In this document: positions 11,727 to 21,411 of the stretch, piece by piece | Position numbering within the stretch: position 1 is the stretch's first letter | How the letters are laid out: each line of letters opens with the position of its first letter | Assembly (NCBI RefSeq): GCF_002879865.1 | Contig: NZ_PNXY01000002.1 | Location: 372,001 to 436,000 of the forward strand | Direction: 5' to 3' | DNA: 64,000 nt | Source of the DNA: Paraburkholderia rhynchosiae | GTDB taxonomy: Bacteria > Pseudomonadota > Gammaproteobacteria > Burkholderiales > Burkholderiaceae | Position numbers and translations under genes: made by a program | The notes under the pieces: model-generated | The model's input: the letters and a program-made list of their open reading frames with translations, nothing else | The model's database searches: none | Told to the model about the DNA's origin: nothing

Positions 11727-13136
11727 TCAACAGAAAGCGCGTGCTTGTCCGTTAGTGATGCGCGGGCGGATGTTGCGAAAGTTTGTAGCCTTCTCGAAGG
11801 CCGCCGCTAATTGGATAAGTTTGTGTTCCATAAACGGTTTTGCTGCTATCTGAACGGACACTGGCATGTGGTCTATCCCGAATCCGGAGCAGAAGACGAT
11901 GCTTGGCCAACCAGTGATATTGAACGGTTCGTAAAACCCTGGTTTTTCCAGATCACCCCACCTGGGCACATCCGTCATGAATGGAGCTCCATTGGCTGCA
12001 CCCGCGGTAACAATCACGTCCACGTCGGCAGTTGCGGCAGCCGTTGCCATACATAACCGTCTGCGCTGCCTGACTGCGTTGACATAATCGGCGGCACTGA
12101 GTGTTGCGCCTAGCAATAGTCGAAGTCTTAGCTGCTCGCCGAAGTCAGATGGGTTGGAGCGCAACGCCTTCTCGTGAACGGAATAAGCCTCTGCTGTCAA
12201 GATCACGAAACACGTTGCCCGATACTCTTCTAGCCGCGGCATCGTCACCTGGTCTACATGTGCGCCCTGTTCCGTCCAAACTGAGATTGCGCGATCCAGA
12301 CCTTCCTTGACAGCGGGCGTAACGGGGTGTTCTGTTTCATGCCAGTCTGACGCAATACCAATACGAATCCCTCGCACGTTTTCTTCAGCCCGCACAGCGA
12401 GATCCGCAGGCGCTCGCTTTGCGCTGGCCGGATCCTCGCGGTCATATCCGGCCATTTCCTCAAGAAGCAACGCACAATCTTCGGCGGTCCAGCACAAGGG
12501 TCCAACATGATCCAAGGAGGGCGCGAGCGGTAAGATGCCCCGTTTGCTGCATAGACCGTATGTCGGCTTCAGCCCCACAACGCCGCATAGGGCCGCCGGC
12601 GCAGCGATTGAGCCCGCTGTATCAGTGCCTGTACCGCCTAAAATAAGGCCGGCCGCAACGGCAGCGGCAGTACCGCTCGATGAACCGGACGTGAAGCGCC
12701 GTGTATCCCACGGGTTCCGGGCTGGCGGCCACGGCAGATCGAATGACGGTCCACCTAGCGCAAATTCGTGCATCGCCAGTTTGCCCAACGATATCGCGCC
12801 TGCATCCGCGAGCGAACGCACGACGTGAGCATCACCTTCCGGCACCCAACCTTTGAGATGTTTCGAATGCGCACTAGTCTGGACGCCCTTCGTGAAGAGA
12901 ATATCTTTGTGGCCGATTGGAATGCCGTCCAGCCTTCCACGTAGCTCGCCTTTCATCATCCGGTGTTCGGCCTCAATCGCTTCTTGGCGCGCCCTGTCCA
13001 CCGTTACTGTAATGAATGCATTCAAGCTGGCGTCGACAGACTCGATCCTCGTTAAACACGCGTCGATAAGTTCGACCGGTGATAGTTTGCGCTTGTGTAT
13101 CAGGTTCGACGCTTCAGCAATCGTAGGTATTTGCAT
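11727..13136 (-). CDS. Amidase (amidase-signature family)
   Basis: 469 residues, a cytoplasmic C-N hydrolase. The Ser-cis-Ser-Lys triad of the family is visible: Lys near residue 77 in GIPIGHKDILFTKG, cis-Ser in FTSGSSSGTAAA near 153, and nucleophile Ser near 176 in GTGTDTAGSI. The start is the ATG at 13136 with AGGGATC upstream; a TTG one codon earlier is less likely. It sits 10 bp after a 66-aa gene and about 240 bp before the ABC transporter genes on the same strand, which suggests it hydrolyses an amide that the importer brings in. Known relatives include urea-amidolyase partners and AtzE-like hydrolases; the actual substrate is unknown. Confidence 0.93.
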   Translation of the reverse strand: MQIPTIAEASNLIHKRKLSPVELIDACLTRIESVDASLNAFITVTVDRARQEAIEAEHRMMKGELRGRLDGIPIGHKDILFTKGVQTSAHSKHLKGWVPEGDAHVVRSLADAGAISLGKLAMHEFALGGPSFDLPWPPARNPWDTRRFTSGSSSGTAAAVAAGLILGGTGTDTAGSIAAPAALCGVVGLKPTYGLCSKRGILPLAPSLDHVGPLCWTAEDCALLLEEMAGYDREDPASAKRAPADLAVRAEENVRGIRIGIASDWHETEHPVTPAVKEGLDRAISVWTEQGAHVDQVTMPRLEEYRATCFVILTAEAYSVHEKALRSNPSDFGEQLRLRLLLGATLSAADYVNAVRQRRRLCMATAAATADVDVIVTAGAANGAPFMTDVPRWGDLEKPGFYEPFNITGWPSIVFCSGFGIDHMPVSVQIAAKPFMEHKLIQLAAAFEKATNFRNIRPRITNGQARAFC

Positions 13137-13146
13137 CAAAAGATCC

Positions 13147-13347
13147 CTATGCAGCTAAATTGTCGAGCACTGTAAAAATATGGGAATGCTCGACGGCTTC
13201 GTTGTTTTCAATGGCGCCGGAGTATTCACAAATGCGCAGCACATGAGGCACCGCTTCCCACAACACTTTTAGGTCATGGTCCGTAATTGTGAGATCCTGT
13301 TTCTCCAGGAGATATCTCAAGTCGCTTAATGTCTCGCATCGCACCAT
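13147..13347 (-). CDS. 66-residue protein upstream of the amidase (possible AtzG-like partner)
   Basis: A small acidic protein (starts MVRCETLSDLRYLLEKQDL) with a very strong ribosome binding site (AGGGGGGAG) before its ATG, ending 10 bp before the amidase start. No domain is recognised with certainty. Some amidase-signature enzymes (AtzE) form complexes with a tiny protein, AtzG, encoded next to them, and the position and size here are compatible, but the sequence similarity is not convincing by eye. It is the first gene after promoter element A at 13627-13683. Confidence 0.7.
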   Translation of the reverse strand: MVRCETLSDLRYLLEKQDLTITDHDLKVLWEAVPHVLRICEYSGAIENNEAVEHSHIFTVLDNLAA

Positions 13348-13626
13348 GCTCCCCCCTAATCACTAATTGATATTGCCGCCCCGTTCGATGACCGCAACCA
13401 TGTTGAAATCCGCAGCGATGTCGGAGCACTCCGCGATGAATCTGTCGGTGCCATGGAGCATATCCGCAGGCCATCCTTGAATCAGATCCGAACGGTTCTC
13501 TTCTGTTTTGCACCTATGTCATACGATTCTCAATACTGTCCACTGCCAACAAGTAGCCGTCCCGTAGGCCCATGTTTCTGGCGAAGGTGTTATGGGACGG
13601 ATGGTAGGACTGCGATGCGGCCGAAG

Positions 13627-13683
13627 CAATGTGGCCAATAACGGTTAGGTATTCGAATAGTGGATAAGGGTATTCCCTATTCG
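13627..13683 (-). promoter_or_regulatory. Shared promoter element, copy A (drives the 66-aa/amidase/ABC operon)
   Basis: Read on the minus strand: AATACCCTTATCCACT, then TTCGAATA, 11 bases, TTGGCCACATTG. The first block forms an imperfect palindrome around AGGG/CCCT. The same blocks with the same spacing occur at four other places in the window, each upstream of a catabolic gene. It lies about 280 bp upstream of the 66-aa gene. Whether it contains the -35/-10 or an activator site is not clear. Confidence 0.75.
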
Positions 13684-14225
13684 TATTGTTCGCCTCAAAA
13701 TTGTCTGCCCAGTACGGACGCGTGGTGTGCGCCTAAGGTCCGCTCAACGAAGCGTGGGAGTTCTGAGCAGTATCCTTCATACATTCCAGACGATGTAAAC
13801 GACGGGATTCGATTAGTCGGTATCAAACCGCGATATGCTTTCGGTCTTCTTTGGACCTCTTACTCCCCGCACGTGTCCTGCTAAATTTCGTCAGCACGTT
13901 GTGCGATGATGCTCGCGCTTGCGCACGGATCTACGGCATAGGAATGCGGTCGATTCTGCGCTATGCGCCACCGTTCATCATCTCATCGGTTCCGGCAAAA
14001 CGTGAAAAACTCCATGCCACTCGCAACGCGAGGACAAGCCATATTGATCAATCGTCGCGCTGAAAGGGCGGATAGGAAAACCTCTGCTGGGCCTGCCGGG
14101 CAAGATCATGCTCGACCAAGTCGCGCAGTTGAACCGGACACCGACCCCGGACGTCTCACACGGTTGATACCACGCTGGCGCGTACTGCGCCGGAGGCGCG
14201 TCGTCGCTGACGATGCGCGGCCAAG

Positions 14226-14275
14226 CCTATCTGTTTTGCAAATAGCTAACCGTTATTGGCTACATTGTTTCAAAT
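14226..14275 (+). promoter_or_regulatory. Shared promoter element, copy C (upstream of GlpD-like gene)
   Basis: Reads GCCTATCTGTTTTGCAAATA, then CTAACCGTTATTGGC and TACATTGTTT. The core CTAACCGTTATTGGC is identical to copy A, and the spacing from CTAT through AAATA to TTGGC is unchanged. The AAGGG half of the palindrome seen in A and B is not present here. It lies about 210 bp before the start codon. Confidence 0.75.
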
Positions 14276-14487
14276 GTATCCACGGCCTACCATTCCATCC
14301 ATAAGTTCAATGCGAAATTCCGTTAGCGCCAGAGCCCTGCGTTCACGGCTGACGATCATTTCGCCGTTGCCGTCTCGTAGCCGTGTCACTGCCGATGAAC
14401 TTACTGAGAAGTTTGTCCGCGATTGCGGGCGCGACGCAGCCATCTCGCCAATCGTATCTCGCCATTTAAGAAGGGAGGTCGGCTGGG

Positions 14488-16119
14488 GTGATGCATGCGT
14501 TTAACGAGCGACTAAGGAGAGAAGTCGTGCGACCACCGCTTAAATTTCTCGACCACGAGACCTTCGACGTTGTCATTATTGGCGGAGGCATTAACGGCGC
14601 CGCCGCCGCCCAGGAAATCATTGGGCAGGGTCACAGCGTCCTTCTCGTCGATAAAGGTGACTTCGGTTCGGGGACTTCGAGTCGCTCCAGTCGTCTTTTG
14701 CATTGTGGTCTGCGCTATTTGGCGCCAGGTCGTTCGATCTGGGACTTTGTTGTGCATCCCACGCGCTTTATGACAGCGATGAAAATGGCGAAACAAGCGA
14801 TGGAGGCGCGGGCCGAGTTCGTCGAGACGTCATCGTTGCGCACTCGACCGCTCCAGTTCGCCTTCCCGATTTATCAGGAAGGTCCCTATCGCGCCTGGCA
14901 AGTGGATATTGCATTCCTTATTCTGAAACTGCTCGGTCCTCGCAACCCGCCTCTTGATTACCACCGTATCTCTGGTGCCGAAGCGCGTAATATGCCGCTG
15001 ATGAACGAATTGCGTGATCTTGACCGTATCCATTCAGTCGCGGTGTATCGTGAGTACGAGTTCGACTGGCCCGAGCGAGTATGCATGGATTGTATCCTCG
15101 ACGCGGAACGCATGGGGGCGGTCGTTCGCAATTACACCCTGGCCACGCTCGGACGGCGTCGCGACGGCGGCGTCTGGCCAGTCGTGCTTAGGGATCAATT
15201 GGACGGTGCGACCGTAGAAGTCAGTGCTTCTATCGTGCTTAACCTAGCAGGCATTTGGATCGACGAGGTCAACGCCACGCCTGAGCCAAACGCTAAACGC
15301 CGCGTGCTCGGGACCAAGGGAACGCATATTGTTGTCAAGCTCCCGAACTCCTGCGCCGGTTACGGCGTCGCAACGCTGAACAGTAAGCGCGAACCGTTTT
15401 ACTGTATTCCCTGGCACGACCTGCATTATTTCGGGCCGACAGAGACCCTCTACGAGGGAAACAAAGAGGACATCCATGTCACTAACGAGGAACAGGCCTG
15501 GCTGCTCAAAGAAGCTAACCGTCTTATGCCAGGCATAGGGCTTTCGGAGAAGGAGGTTCGGCTGACCTGGGCAGGCGTCAGGCCGCTGACGTATGACAAA
15601 GCCGTTCCTTTCGGGAATCGTTCCCGGCAACTCCACGACCTTACTGAGGACGGTATGCCAAATGTACTCGCGATGACCGCCGGGCCCGTGTTGAGCCATC
15701 GTTCGGCCGGCCGCCTCTTGGCTAAGGCGGTTGCAAAGCGGCTAAGACCCCAGCACCGACGGCAACGACCAGACTATGCGCCAAAGCAGCCGCCCGCAAG
15801 CGACAGTTCACCCGCATTGGTATCGGGACTGTCAACACGACTTTCAGATCTCCAGCATGGCATACAGAAAGAACATGCCGTGACCCTCATGGATCTTCTT
15901 TTTCGGCGCACCGGACTTGGTTGGCGGCATCAATTCAGCGAGGCTGAGATCGATCAAGCAGCGTCCGTGCTAGCGACGGAGCGCGGCCTGTCCTCTGCGG
16001 AGAAGTGGCGAGAGATCGAGGCGTTCAAAATCGAATGTGAGAGGCTTTTCGGACGACGTTCTTCACAAGACTCATTCACGAGTACGATTGCAGGGAAAGA
16101 CGGAGATGATTCCGGATAG
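14488..16119 (+). CDS. FAD-dependent glycerol-3-phosphate dehydrogenase-like oxidoreductase (GlpD/GlpA family)
   Basis: 543 residues. Near the N-terminus the dinucleotide-binding motif VVIIGGGINGAAAAQEI is followed by the GlpD-family signature DFGSGTSSRSSRLLHCGLRYL. Further family patterns are GTKGTHIVVKLP, DLHYFGPTETLYEG and VRLTWAGVRPL. The C-terminal GlpD cap domain is present (LMDLLFRRTGLGW). GlpD enzymes are peripheral membrane flavoproteins passing electrons to ubiquinone; here the neighbourhood suggests a different 2-hydroxy or phosphate substrate may be used. The listed start is a GTG directly followed by ATG; another GTG at 14527 has a better ribosome binding site (AAGGAGAG) and is a realistic alternative. 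Confidence 0.88.
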   Translation: MMHAFNERLRREVVRPPLKFLDHETFDVVIIGGGINGAAAAQEIIGQGHSVLLVDKGDFGSGTSSRSSRLLHCGLRYLAPGRSIWDFVVHPTRFMTAMKMAKQAMEARAEFVETSSLRTRPLQFAFPIYQEGPYRAWQVDIAFLILKLLGPRNPPLDYHRISGAEARNMPLMNELRDLDRIHSVAVYREYEFDWPERVCMDCILDAERMGAVVRNYTLATLGRRRDGGVWPVVLRDQLDGATVEVSASIVLNLAGIWIDEVNATPEPNAKRRVLGTKGTHIVVKLPNSCAGYGVATLNSKREPFYCIPWHDLHYFGPTETLYEGNKEDIHVTNEEQAWLLKEANRLMPGIGLSEKEVRLTWAGVRPLTYDKAVPFGNRSRQLHDLTEDGMPNVLAMTAGPVLSHRSAGRLLAKAVAKRLRPQHRRQRPDYAPKQPPASDSSPALVSGLSTRLSDLQHGIQKEHAVTLMDLLFRRTGLGWRHQFSEAEIDQAASVLATERGLSSAEKWREIEAFKIECERLFGRRSSQDSFTSTIAGKDGDDSG

Positions 16120-16288
16120 CTTTGAGTAAGCTAACAGCCGTTTGTGTGGCCGATGTGAGGATCCGCTGAATGTGCTTTCCACGCACAGTCATTGTCGCTC
16201 CGATCCAAGAGTCCGATCATCGCTGTGTTGCGGATGCGTGCAAGCGAGCTGAACCGCAGGCTGGTTGGTTTAACTACATGCAGGCACG

Positions 16289-16600
16289 TCAGACTTGCCT
16301 GTAATAGCTTGCTTCAGCCCCAGCGTGCGGGAGATAGCCGAGCGATTCCATCAGACGATGATGGTTTTGCCAGCCCACACATTCCAGCGTTGCTTATTCG
16401 ACGGATTCCCTCGTTTTCCAAGGGGCGCGGCGATGAAACAGTTCCGTCTTGTAGATGCCGTTCATCGGTTCAGGCAGCGCGTTGTCACGCTCGTCGGCCG
16501 GCTTCTGACCGACGGGTCGATTCCAGCCTCAGTCAGTCGTTGGCTGTATTGAATGCTGACGTAGTGACACGCTCCGTCTGGTGTGTTCACGTGGCTCGCC
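16289..16600 (-). pseudogene. IS3-family transposase OrfB, degraded C-terminal fragment
   Basis: On the minus strand the sequence reads DNALPEPMNGIYKTELFHRR, then APWKTRESVE, a TAA stop, and ATLECVGWQNHHRLMESLGY ending at a TGA at 16289. This is the C-terminal part of IS3 OrfB, including the catalytic Glu region. Further upstream, in another frame, YVSIQYSQRLTEAGIDPSV continues the homology, so there is also a frameshift near 16490. A dead remnant. Confidence 0.8.
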
Positions 16601-16713
16601 AGTTCGAATGTCGGTACGGTCTTTTGTGAGAATTACTTCAAAGGACGTATCAAGTCTACCCTAGTGAAGCACCGGATGCTGGCGTGTCGATCCAGAATCG
16701 GTATCGAGGCGCA

Positions 16714-16759
16714 CCCTATACGGGTTTCAAATACCTGACCTATTTTGGCCGGATTGTGT
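16714..16759 (+). promoter_or_regulatory. Shared promoter element, copy D (upstream of MHS transporter)
   Basis: Reads CCCTATACGGGTTTCAAATA, then CCTGACCTATTTTGGC and CGGATTGTGT. The spacing CTAT to AAATA to TTGGC is the same as in copies A, B, C and E. It lies about 115 bp before the transporter ATG, just after the IS3 remnant. Confidence 0.7.
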
Positions 16760-16874
16760 CGTTCACATCAGCGAGGCAGACTTCTATCGATGCCACTGCA
16801 TTCGTTAGTGGCGGACAGCAACGAATCACGAATCACGAACCGCGAACGAAGAATTCGCCCAATGGAGACAGAAG

Positions 16875-18203
16875 ATGACTGTGCTTGATGAGCGCCGGCC
16901 GCCACACTCGCGATTCGCGCAATCGGAACGACGAGTGCCTACGAGAGCGGTTGTTGCGGCGATCGCGGGCAACGCTCTTGAGTTCTATGATTTTGGGATC
17001 TACTCGTTCTTCGCGGTCTACGCAGCACGGGCTTTCTTTCCATCCTTGGACGGACTGACAGGAATTCTTGCTTCGGTCGCAGTTTTTGGGGTGGGTTTCG
17101 TGACTCGCCCTCTTGGTGCGCTGTTTATCGGCCGGCTCGGCGACCGCCTCGGACGCAAGCCGGCCTTGCTTCTTACCATCGCGCTGATCATTGTCGGCAC
17201 TATGGGACTGGCCTTGACTCCCGATCAGGCTACCATCGGCGTCGCCGCTCCGATCATCGTGGTCATCAGCCGGCTCATCCAAGGGTTCGGCTTGGGCGGC
17301 GAAGTCGGGCCGGCCGTAGCATTCCTTATGGAAGCTGCCCCCGAGGGGCGACGCGGTTTCTATACGAGTTGGTCGACCGCCAGCCAGGGCATTTCGGGTT
17401 TCGCCGCAGGGATTGTCGGCGTCACGTTCACATCGCTACTGGCGCCGGAGAACATGCAGAGTTGGGGATGGCGATTAGCGTTCGCCCTTGGGCTCCTACT
17501 CGTCCCGGTTGCGCTCTACTTGCGCAAACAGATGCCCGAGACCTTCGATGGCCGTAGCCGTGAGGCGAATACGACGGCCACTCCATGGCGCGATTTGTGG
17601 CGCCATCGCCGAGCCATTTTGCCCGGCATGGCCATGCTCGGAGGTAGCACCGCGGTTTTCTACGTGGCGCTCTACATGACCACATACTCCATCGCGGTAC
17701 TGAAAATGCCGCCGCATATCGGCATGTTTTCGGCGATAGTGTTGGGTGCGTCGCTGATCGTGTTCGGTCTGCTTGGTGGGTGGCTCTGTGATCGCTATAA
17801 CGTCCGGGTCATAGTGGCGCTTCCATACACGGTCCTGCTCGCGGGAATCTACCCGGCATACCACCTTCTTATTCTCTCGCATAGCGTGCCGACCTTGCTC
17901 ATCGCCACCGTATTGATGAGTGCCATGCCGGCCGTAGCGGGACCTTCGGTTCTGATGCTGATTGGCGAAGCGTTGCCGGCGCGCGTGCGAGCTCTCGGCC
18001 TCAGTGTCACTTATGCCGTTCCGATCACTATCTTCGGTGGCACCGCACAGGTTGTCGTCACCTGGTTGCTGAAACACACCGGCAATCCCGCTTCTCCAGC
18101 GTTCTATGCGGTTATGGCAAGCGCGGTCATGCTTTTTGCCATCATGGCCTTTCCAAAAGGTCTTGACCGGTTCGGTCACGCGAATGGAGTTGTGTTGGAT
18201 TGA
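16875..18203 (+). CDS. MFS transporter, metabolite:H+ symporter (MHS) type
   Basis: 442 residues with about 12 predicted transmembrane helices. The N-terminus has the MHS pattern IAGNALEFYDFGIYSFFAVY, and the loop between helices 2 and 3 carries GRLGDRLGRKPALL, the MFS signature. The segment GFGLGGEVGPAVAFLMEAAP is also typical of the ShiA/ProP/citrate group. It would take up a carboxylate or amino-acid-like compound with protons. The ATG follows GGAGACAGAAG. The M20 amidohydrolase is encoded 67 bp downstream and is likely cotranscribed, so the transporter probably feeds that enzyme. Confidence 0.93.
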   Translation: MTVLDERRPPHSRFAQSERRVPTRAVVAAIAGNALEFYDFGIYSFFAVYAARAFFPSLDGLTGILASVAVFGVGFVTRPLGALFIGRLGDRLGRKPALLLTIALIIVGTMGLALTPDQATIGVAAPIIVVISRLIQGFGLGGEVGPAVAFLMEAAPEGRRGFYTSWSTASQGISGFAAGIVGVTFTSLLAPENMQSWGWRLAFALGLLLVPVALYLRKQMPETFDGRSREANTTATPWRDLWRHRRAILPGMAMLGGSTAVFYVALYMTTYSIAVLKMPPHIGMFSAIVLGASLIVFGLLGGWLCDRYNVRVIVALPYTVLLAGIYPAYHLLILSHSVPTLLIATVLMSAMPAVAGPSVLMLIGEALPARVRALGLSVTYAVPITIFGGTAQVVVTWLLKHTGNPASPAFYAVMASAVMLFAIMAFPKGLDRFGHANGVVLD

Positions 18204-18270
18204 AGGCGGCCTGTCCCTCGGAAGACTAGAGTTTCAAACCTGTTTTCAACTGATGCAGAGAGGCATATCA

Positions 18271-19692
18271 ATGGCAGTCGCGAAAGAAATCTGGAACCTC
18301 GTCGAAGCAAAAAAGGAAGACTTCTTCGTGCTCAGTGACAAGGTATGGGCAACGCCGGAACTGTCCTATAACGAGTTCAGATCGGTTACCCAGCATGTGG
18401 CGATGCTGGAGCAGGAGGGGTTTCGTATTGTCCGGAATGTCGCCGGCATTCCGACCGCCGTTATGGGCGAGGCCGGCGAAGGCGGACCCATCATCGCGTT
18501 CCTGGGCGAATACGACGCGCTCCCCGGACTGAGCCAGGCGGCCGGACTGGCCGAGTTCTCGCCGGTCGAAAAGGACGGACACGGACACGGGTGTGGGCAC
18601 AACCTTCTTGGCGCCGCGGCTCTCTTGGCGGCGACGGCCGTGAAGGACTATCTCGCGGCTAACGGATTGAAAGGCCGCGTGCGTTACTACGGCTGTCCAG
18701 CAGAGGAGGGTGGAGCGGGCAAGGCTTTTATGGCGCGCGCAGGCGCCTTCGACGACGTCGACGCCGCCATCACGTGGCATCCAGCCTTTTTTAACATGGT
18801 ATGGGACTCTGGCTCTCTCGCCACTCTCGGAATCGACTTCAGCTTTACGGGGCGCACCGCCCATGCTGCAGCTACGCCGCATCTCGGCCGCAGCGCGCTG
18901 GACGCCGTCGAACTCATGAACGTCGGCGTCAACTATATGCGCGAGCACATGTCGAGCCATGCCCGCATACACTATGCCATCATCGATGCAGGCGGCATCG
19001 CGCCGAATGTCGTGCAGAGCCACGCTACGGTACGTTATTCGATCCGCGCCGCCCAACAGACGGAATTGGTCGAACTAGCCGAACGGGTCCGCAAGGTAGC
19101 CAAAGGCGCAGCGTTGATGACAGAGACCGAGGTGAGCGAAGACGTGCACGCTGCGGTCGCAAGCTTGCTTCGCAATCGTCCCTTGGAAGAAGCGCTCCAC
19201 GCCAATTTGACGAAGTTGGGGCCTACTGGCTTCGACAAACGTGACCGCGCAATCGCGGCGCCTTATCAGGCGTCCTGTTCGGCGAAAGCGATCGCTGCTT
19301 CCTACGAGTTGTGGCAGCTCGCGCCGCGCGAGCACACGGTGCTGTGTGACGAAGTCTGGCCGTTGCGCGACGTCACTGAGCCGGTCATGGGATCGACGGA
19401 CGTTGGTGATGTGAGTCGCACGGTGCCAACAGTGCAGCTTCTGGCGGCGACCCATGTCATTGGTCCGCCGTCCCACACTTGGCAATGGACCGCCCAGAGC
19501 AATTCGGATCCGGCGCGCAAGGGTTTGGCCTACGCTGCGAAGGTCATGGCGGCAACCGGAGCGGACGTCTTGACGGACGATAGGCTCCGCACGGCCGTCA
19601 AGGATGAGTTCCAGCGGCAAAGCGCACTTGACCCATTCACCTGCCTGATGCCCCCCGAACTGGGCCCCCGCTTGCCGCAACAGGCCGACTGA
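18271..19692 (+). CDS. M20-family amidohydrolase (AbgB-like)
   Basis: 473 residues from the ATG at 18271 (GAGAGG upstream); an ATG at 18253 and a much longer open frame overlapping the transporter are less likely. Metal ligands of the M20 family are visible: GHGHGCGHNLLG, PAEEGGAGK and ITWHPAF. The dimerisation domain begins at FSFTGRTAHAAATPHLGRSA. The length and the GSTDVGDVS region match AbgB-type aminobenzoyl-glutamate/indole-amide hydrolases rather than the shorter hippurate hydrolases. It would cleave an N-acyl amino acid or similar amide in the cytoplasm. In other bacteria such deacylases work with NtaA-type monooxygenases in salvage of S- or N-substituted amino acids, and such a monooxygenase is encoded at 26537. 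Confidence 0.92.
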   Translation: MAVAKEIWNLVEAKKEDFFVLSDKVWATPELSYNEFRSVTQHVAMLEQEGFRIVRNVAGIPTAVMGEAGEGGPIIAFLGEYDALPGLSQAAGLAEFSPVEKDGHGHGCGHNLLGAAALLAATAVKDYLAANGLKGRVRYYGCPAEEGGAGKAFMARAGAFDDVDAAITWHPAFFNMVWDSGSLATLGIDFSFTGRTAHAAATPHLGRSALDAVELMNVGVNYMREHMSSHARIHYAIIDAGGIAPNVVQSHATVRYSIRAAQQTELVELAERVRKVAKGAALMTETEVSEDVHAAVASLLRNRPLEEALHANLTKLGPTGFDKRDRAIAAPYQASCSAKAIAASYELWQLAPREHTVLCDEVWPLRDVTEPVMGSTDVGDVSRTVPTVQLLAATHVIGPPSHTWQWTAQSNSDPARKGLAYAAKVMAATGADVLTDDRLRTAVKDEFQRQSALDPFTCLMPPELGPRLPQQAD

Positions 19693-20139
19693 GAAGGAGT
19701 CCGTCGCAGTCCCGGACGGCCTGGCGAATCACAGTGCGGGAGTGCTCTTTGCAGGCCCCCCGATGCCGCGCCGCGTCTGACGCTCCTTCCTTGGAGGCGA
19801 GCTGTCTACCATGCGTCGGCTCGGCTTCCGGAGTGGGGGACGAACGTCGCTGATACGGCACCGGTGTCTGCGCGCCGACCAGGGTCGCGGGTTGTTCGCA
19901 GGAACAGGCGTCGTTGTATGGATCAACGACTGTTAGCGACGCTCGACCTTGACGCGATCCAGCCGTAACGTGGTTGCGGCGAAGTCACCTTGATTCGGAT
20001 GCGCTGTCGACCGTGTCAGTTCAAATTCAAATGGGTATCGGGGGGATTGGTCGAAGACTATTAACTTAGTACAACATATAAAAACATGTCACTGTGTCGC
20101 AGTCTGCACAGTCATTCTTCAATGATCGATGGAGATCAA
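19693..20139. other. Intergenic region before the porin
   Basis: No gene seen. The A/T-rich stretch at about 20060-20084, just before the porin leader, probably holds its promoter. The shared promoter element is not found here. The porin frame is open upstream to 20086, but that part does not look like a signal peptide. Confidence 0.5.
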
Positions 20140-21291
20140 ATGCACAAGAAAAAGTCTGCTGCTATTGTGTTGGCGTCAACCGCACTCGTCGGCGTGGCTC
20201 ATGCGCAATCGAGCGTTACCTTGTACGGTTTGATTGACGCAGGTTTTGGCTACGTCAACACCAATCAAGGCAGCCGCTATGTGATGATGAACGGTAATCT
20301 CAATGGTGATCGATGGGGGTTGAAAGGCGTAGAAGACCTGGGTGGTGGGTTGGCGGCAATTTTTCAGATTGAAAATGGTTTTAATGTCGGCACCGGCGCA
20401 TTTGGTCAAGGTGGGCGCGAATTTGGCCGGCAGTCGTGGGTCGGTATCACGAGCGCCAGTGTCGGTACTCTTAAGCTGGGGCGGCAGTATGATCCGGTGG
20501 TTGACAAGGTTCAAGGGTTGACACTCGAAAGCGTCTTCGGATCTCCAGCCACAACTCCCGGAGACGTCGATAACAACGACAACAGTGCGCGCATCTCGAA
20601 CGCAATCAAATACGTTAGCCCCTTGTTTGGAGGTATCCAGTTTGAAGGACTGTACGCACTGAATGGTGTGGCTGGGCAGCCTGGGTCAGGAAATACCTAC
20701 TCTGCGGCAGCCAGTTACACTGGCGGAGCATTGAGCATCGCGGCAGGCTATCTTCATGGAAGTAATACTGCGGCCGCCTCGGGACAGCTTCGGACCACGT
20801 GGAGTGGTACGATGGATTCGATCTTTGACGGACCCATCAGCAACGGCTATCAAACTGCTGCAACGATCGGAATAGCGCATGCAGCGGCCCGCTATCAGCT
20901 TTCTGCGCTGACGCTCGGAGCTGTGTATAGCTACGCGGCGTTTAACGCGGACGCGCAGTCGACGTTCAAATCGCAGCAGCACTTCAATTCGGGAAAAGTG
21001 TATGCCCTCTATCAGATTAGTCCCAGTGTCCTCGGCGGACTCGGATACATCTACACCCGCGCTGGAGGTGACACGTCTGCAACGTATAACCAGGTGACGG
21101 CGGGCGCTACCTACGCCTTGTCGAAGCGCACGGACTTCTACGCGGTTGCCGCTTACCAGCATGCGAGCGGAACGCAGCGGACGGCCGCAGGAGGGCTCGT
21201 TGATGCAGTCGCGTCGGTCGGTTCATATGGGCTGACTGGAAACGGTAACTCCCAGACACTGGTGGTTGTCGGTATGCGTCACCGATTCTGA
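20140..21291 (+). CDS. Gram-negative trimeric porin (Burkholderia OmpC-like)
   Basis: 383 residues. A Sec signal peptide (MHKKKSAAIVLASTALVG, cleavage after VAHA) leads to the mature start QSSVTLYGLIDAGFGYV, the hallmark of betaproteobacterial porins. The protein ends with the aromatic-terminal strand VVVGMRHRF needed for outer-membrane assembly. RWGLKGVEDLGGGL and GRQSWVGITSASVGTLKLGRQ are conserved porin blocks. The ATG at 20140 follows GGAGATCA. It would let small hydrophilic compounds into the periplasm and may serve the uptake systems around it. A terminator follows at 21316. Confidence 0.95.
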   Translation: MHKKKSAAIVLASTALVGVAHAQSSVTLYGLIDAGFGYVNTNQGSRYVMMNGNLNGDRWGLKGVEDLGGGLAAIFQIENGFNVGTGAFGQGGREFGRQSWVGITSASVGTLKLGRQYDPVVDKVQGLTLESVFGSPATTPGDVDNNDNSARISNAIKYVSPLFGGIQFEGLYALNGVAGQPGSGNTYSAAASYTGGALSIAAGYLHGSNTAAASGQLRTTWSGTMDSIFDGPISNGYQTAATIGIAHAAARYQLSALTLGAVYSYAAFNADAQSTFKSQQHFNSGKVYALYQISPSVLGGLGYIYTRAGGDTSATYNQVTAGATYALSKRTDFYAVAAYQHASGTQRTAAGGLVDAVASVGSYGLTGNGNSQTLVVVGMRHRF

Positions 21292-21315
21292 CATCCAAAG
21301 ATGCAGAACAATGGT

Positions 21316-21354
21316 CCACGGGTGGACGGCGCTCCGTCTACCTGTGGTACTTTT
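21316..21354 (+). terminator. Rho-independent terminator after the porin gene
   Basis: Inverted repeat of 14-bp arms (21316-21329 CCACGGGTGGACGG, 21334-21347 CCGTCTACCTGTGG, two G-T pairs) around a 4-base loop, followed by TACTTTT. It begins 25 bp after the stop codon. Confidence 0.8.
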
Positions 21355-21411
21355 GAAAGATATATATCTCTGGTCTCTTTATTCGCGTAAAGGACGAGCC
21401 AGACCCTCGTC

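Larger units (their letters stand above)
13348..14487. other. Divergent intergenic region of 1.1 kb
   Basis: No convincing gene on either strand. It holds two oppositely oriented copies of the shared promoter element: copy A pointing left to the amidase/ABC operon and copy C pointing right to the GlpD-like gene. The stretch between them shows only short unsupported frames. Confidence 0.6.

Noticed and set aside
13627..13683. TTGGC-N5-TTGC in copy A looks like a sigma-54 promoter
   Set aside because: The GG to GC distance is 7 bases rather than the required 10, and the TTGC is not kept in the other copies.
16570..16630. GTTCGAAT stretch resembling a tRNA T-loop
   Set aside because: The flanking bases do not form a T-stem and no anticodon arm is present; it lies in IS3 debris.
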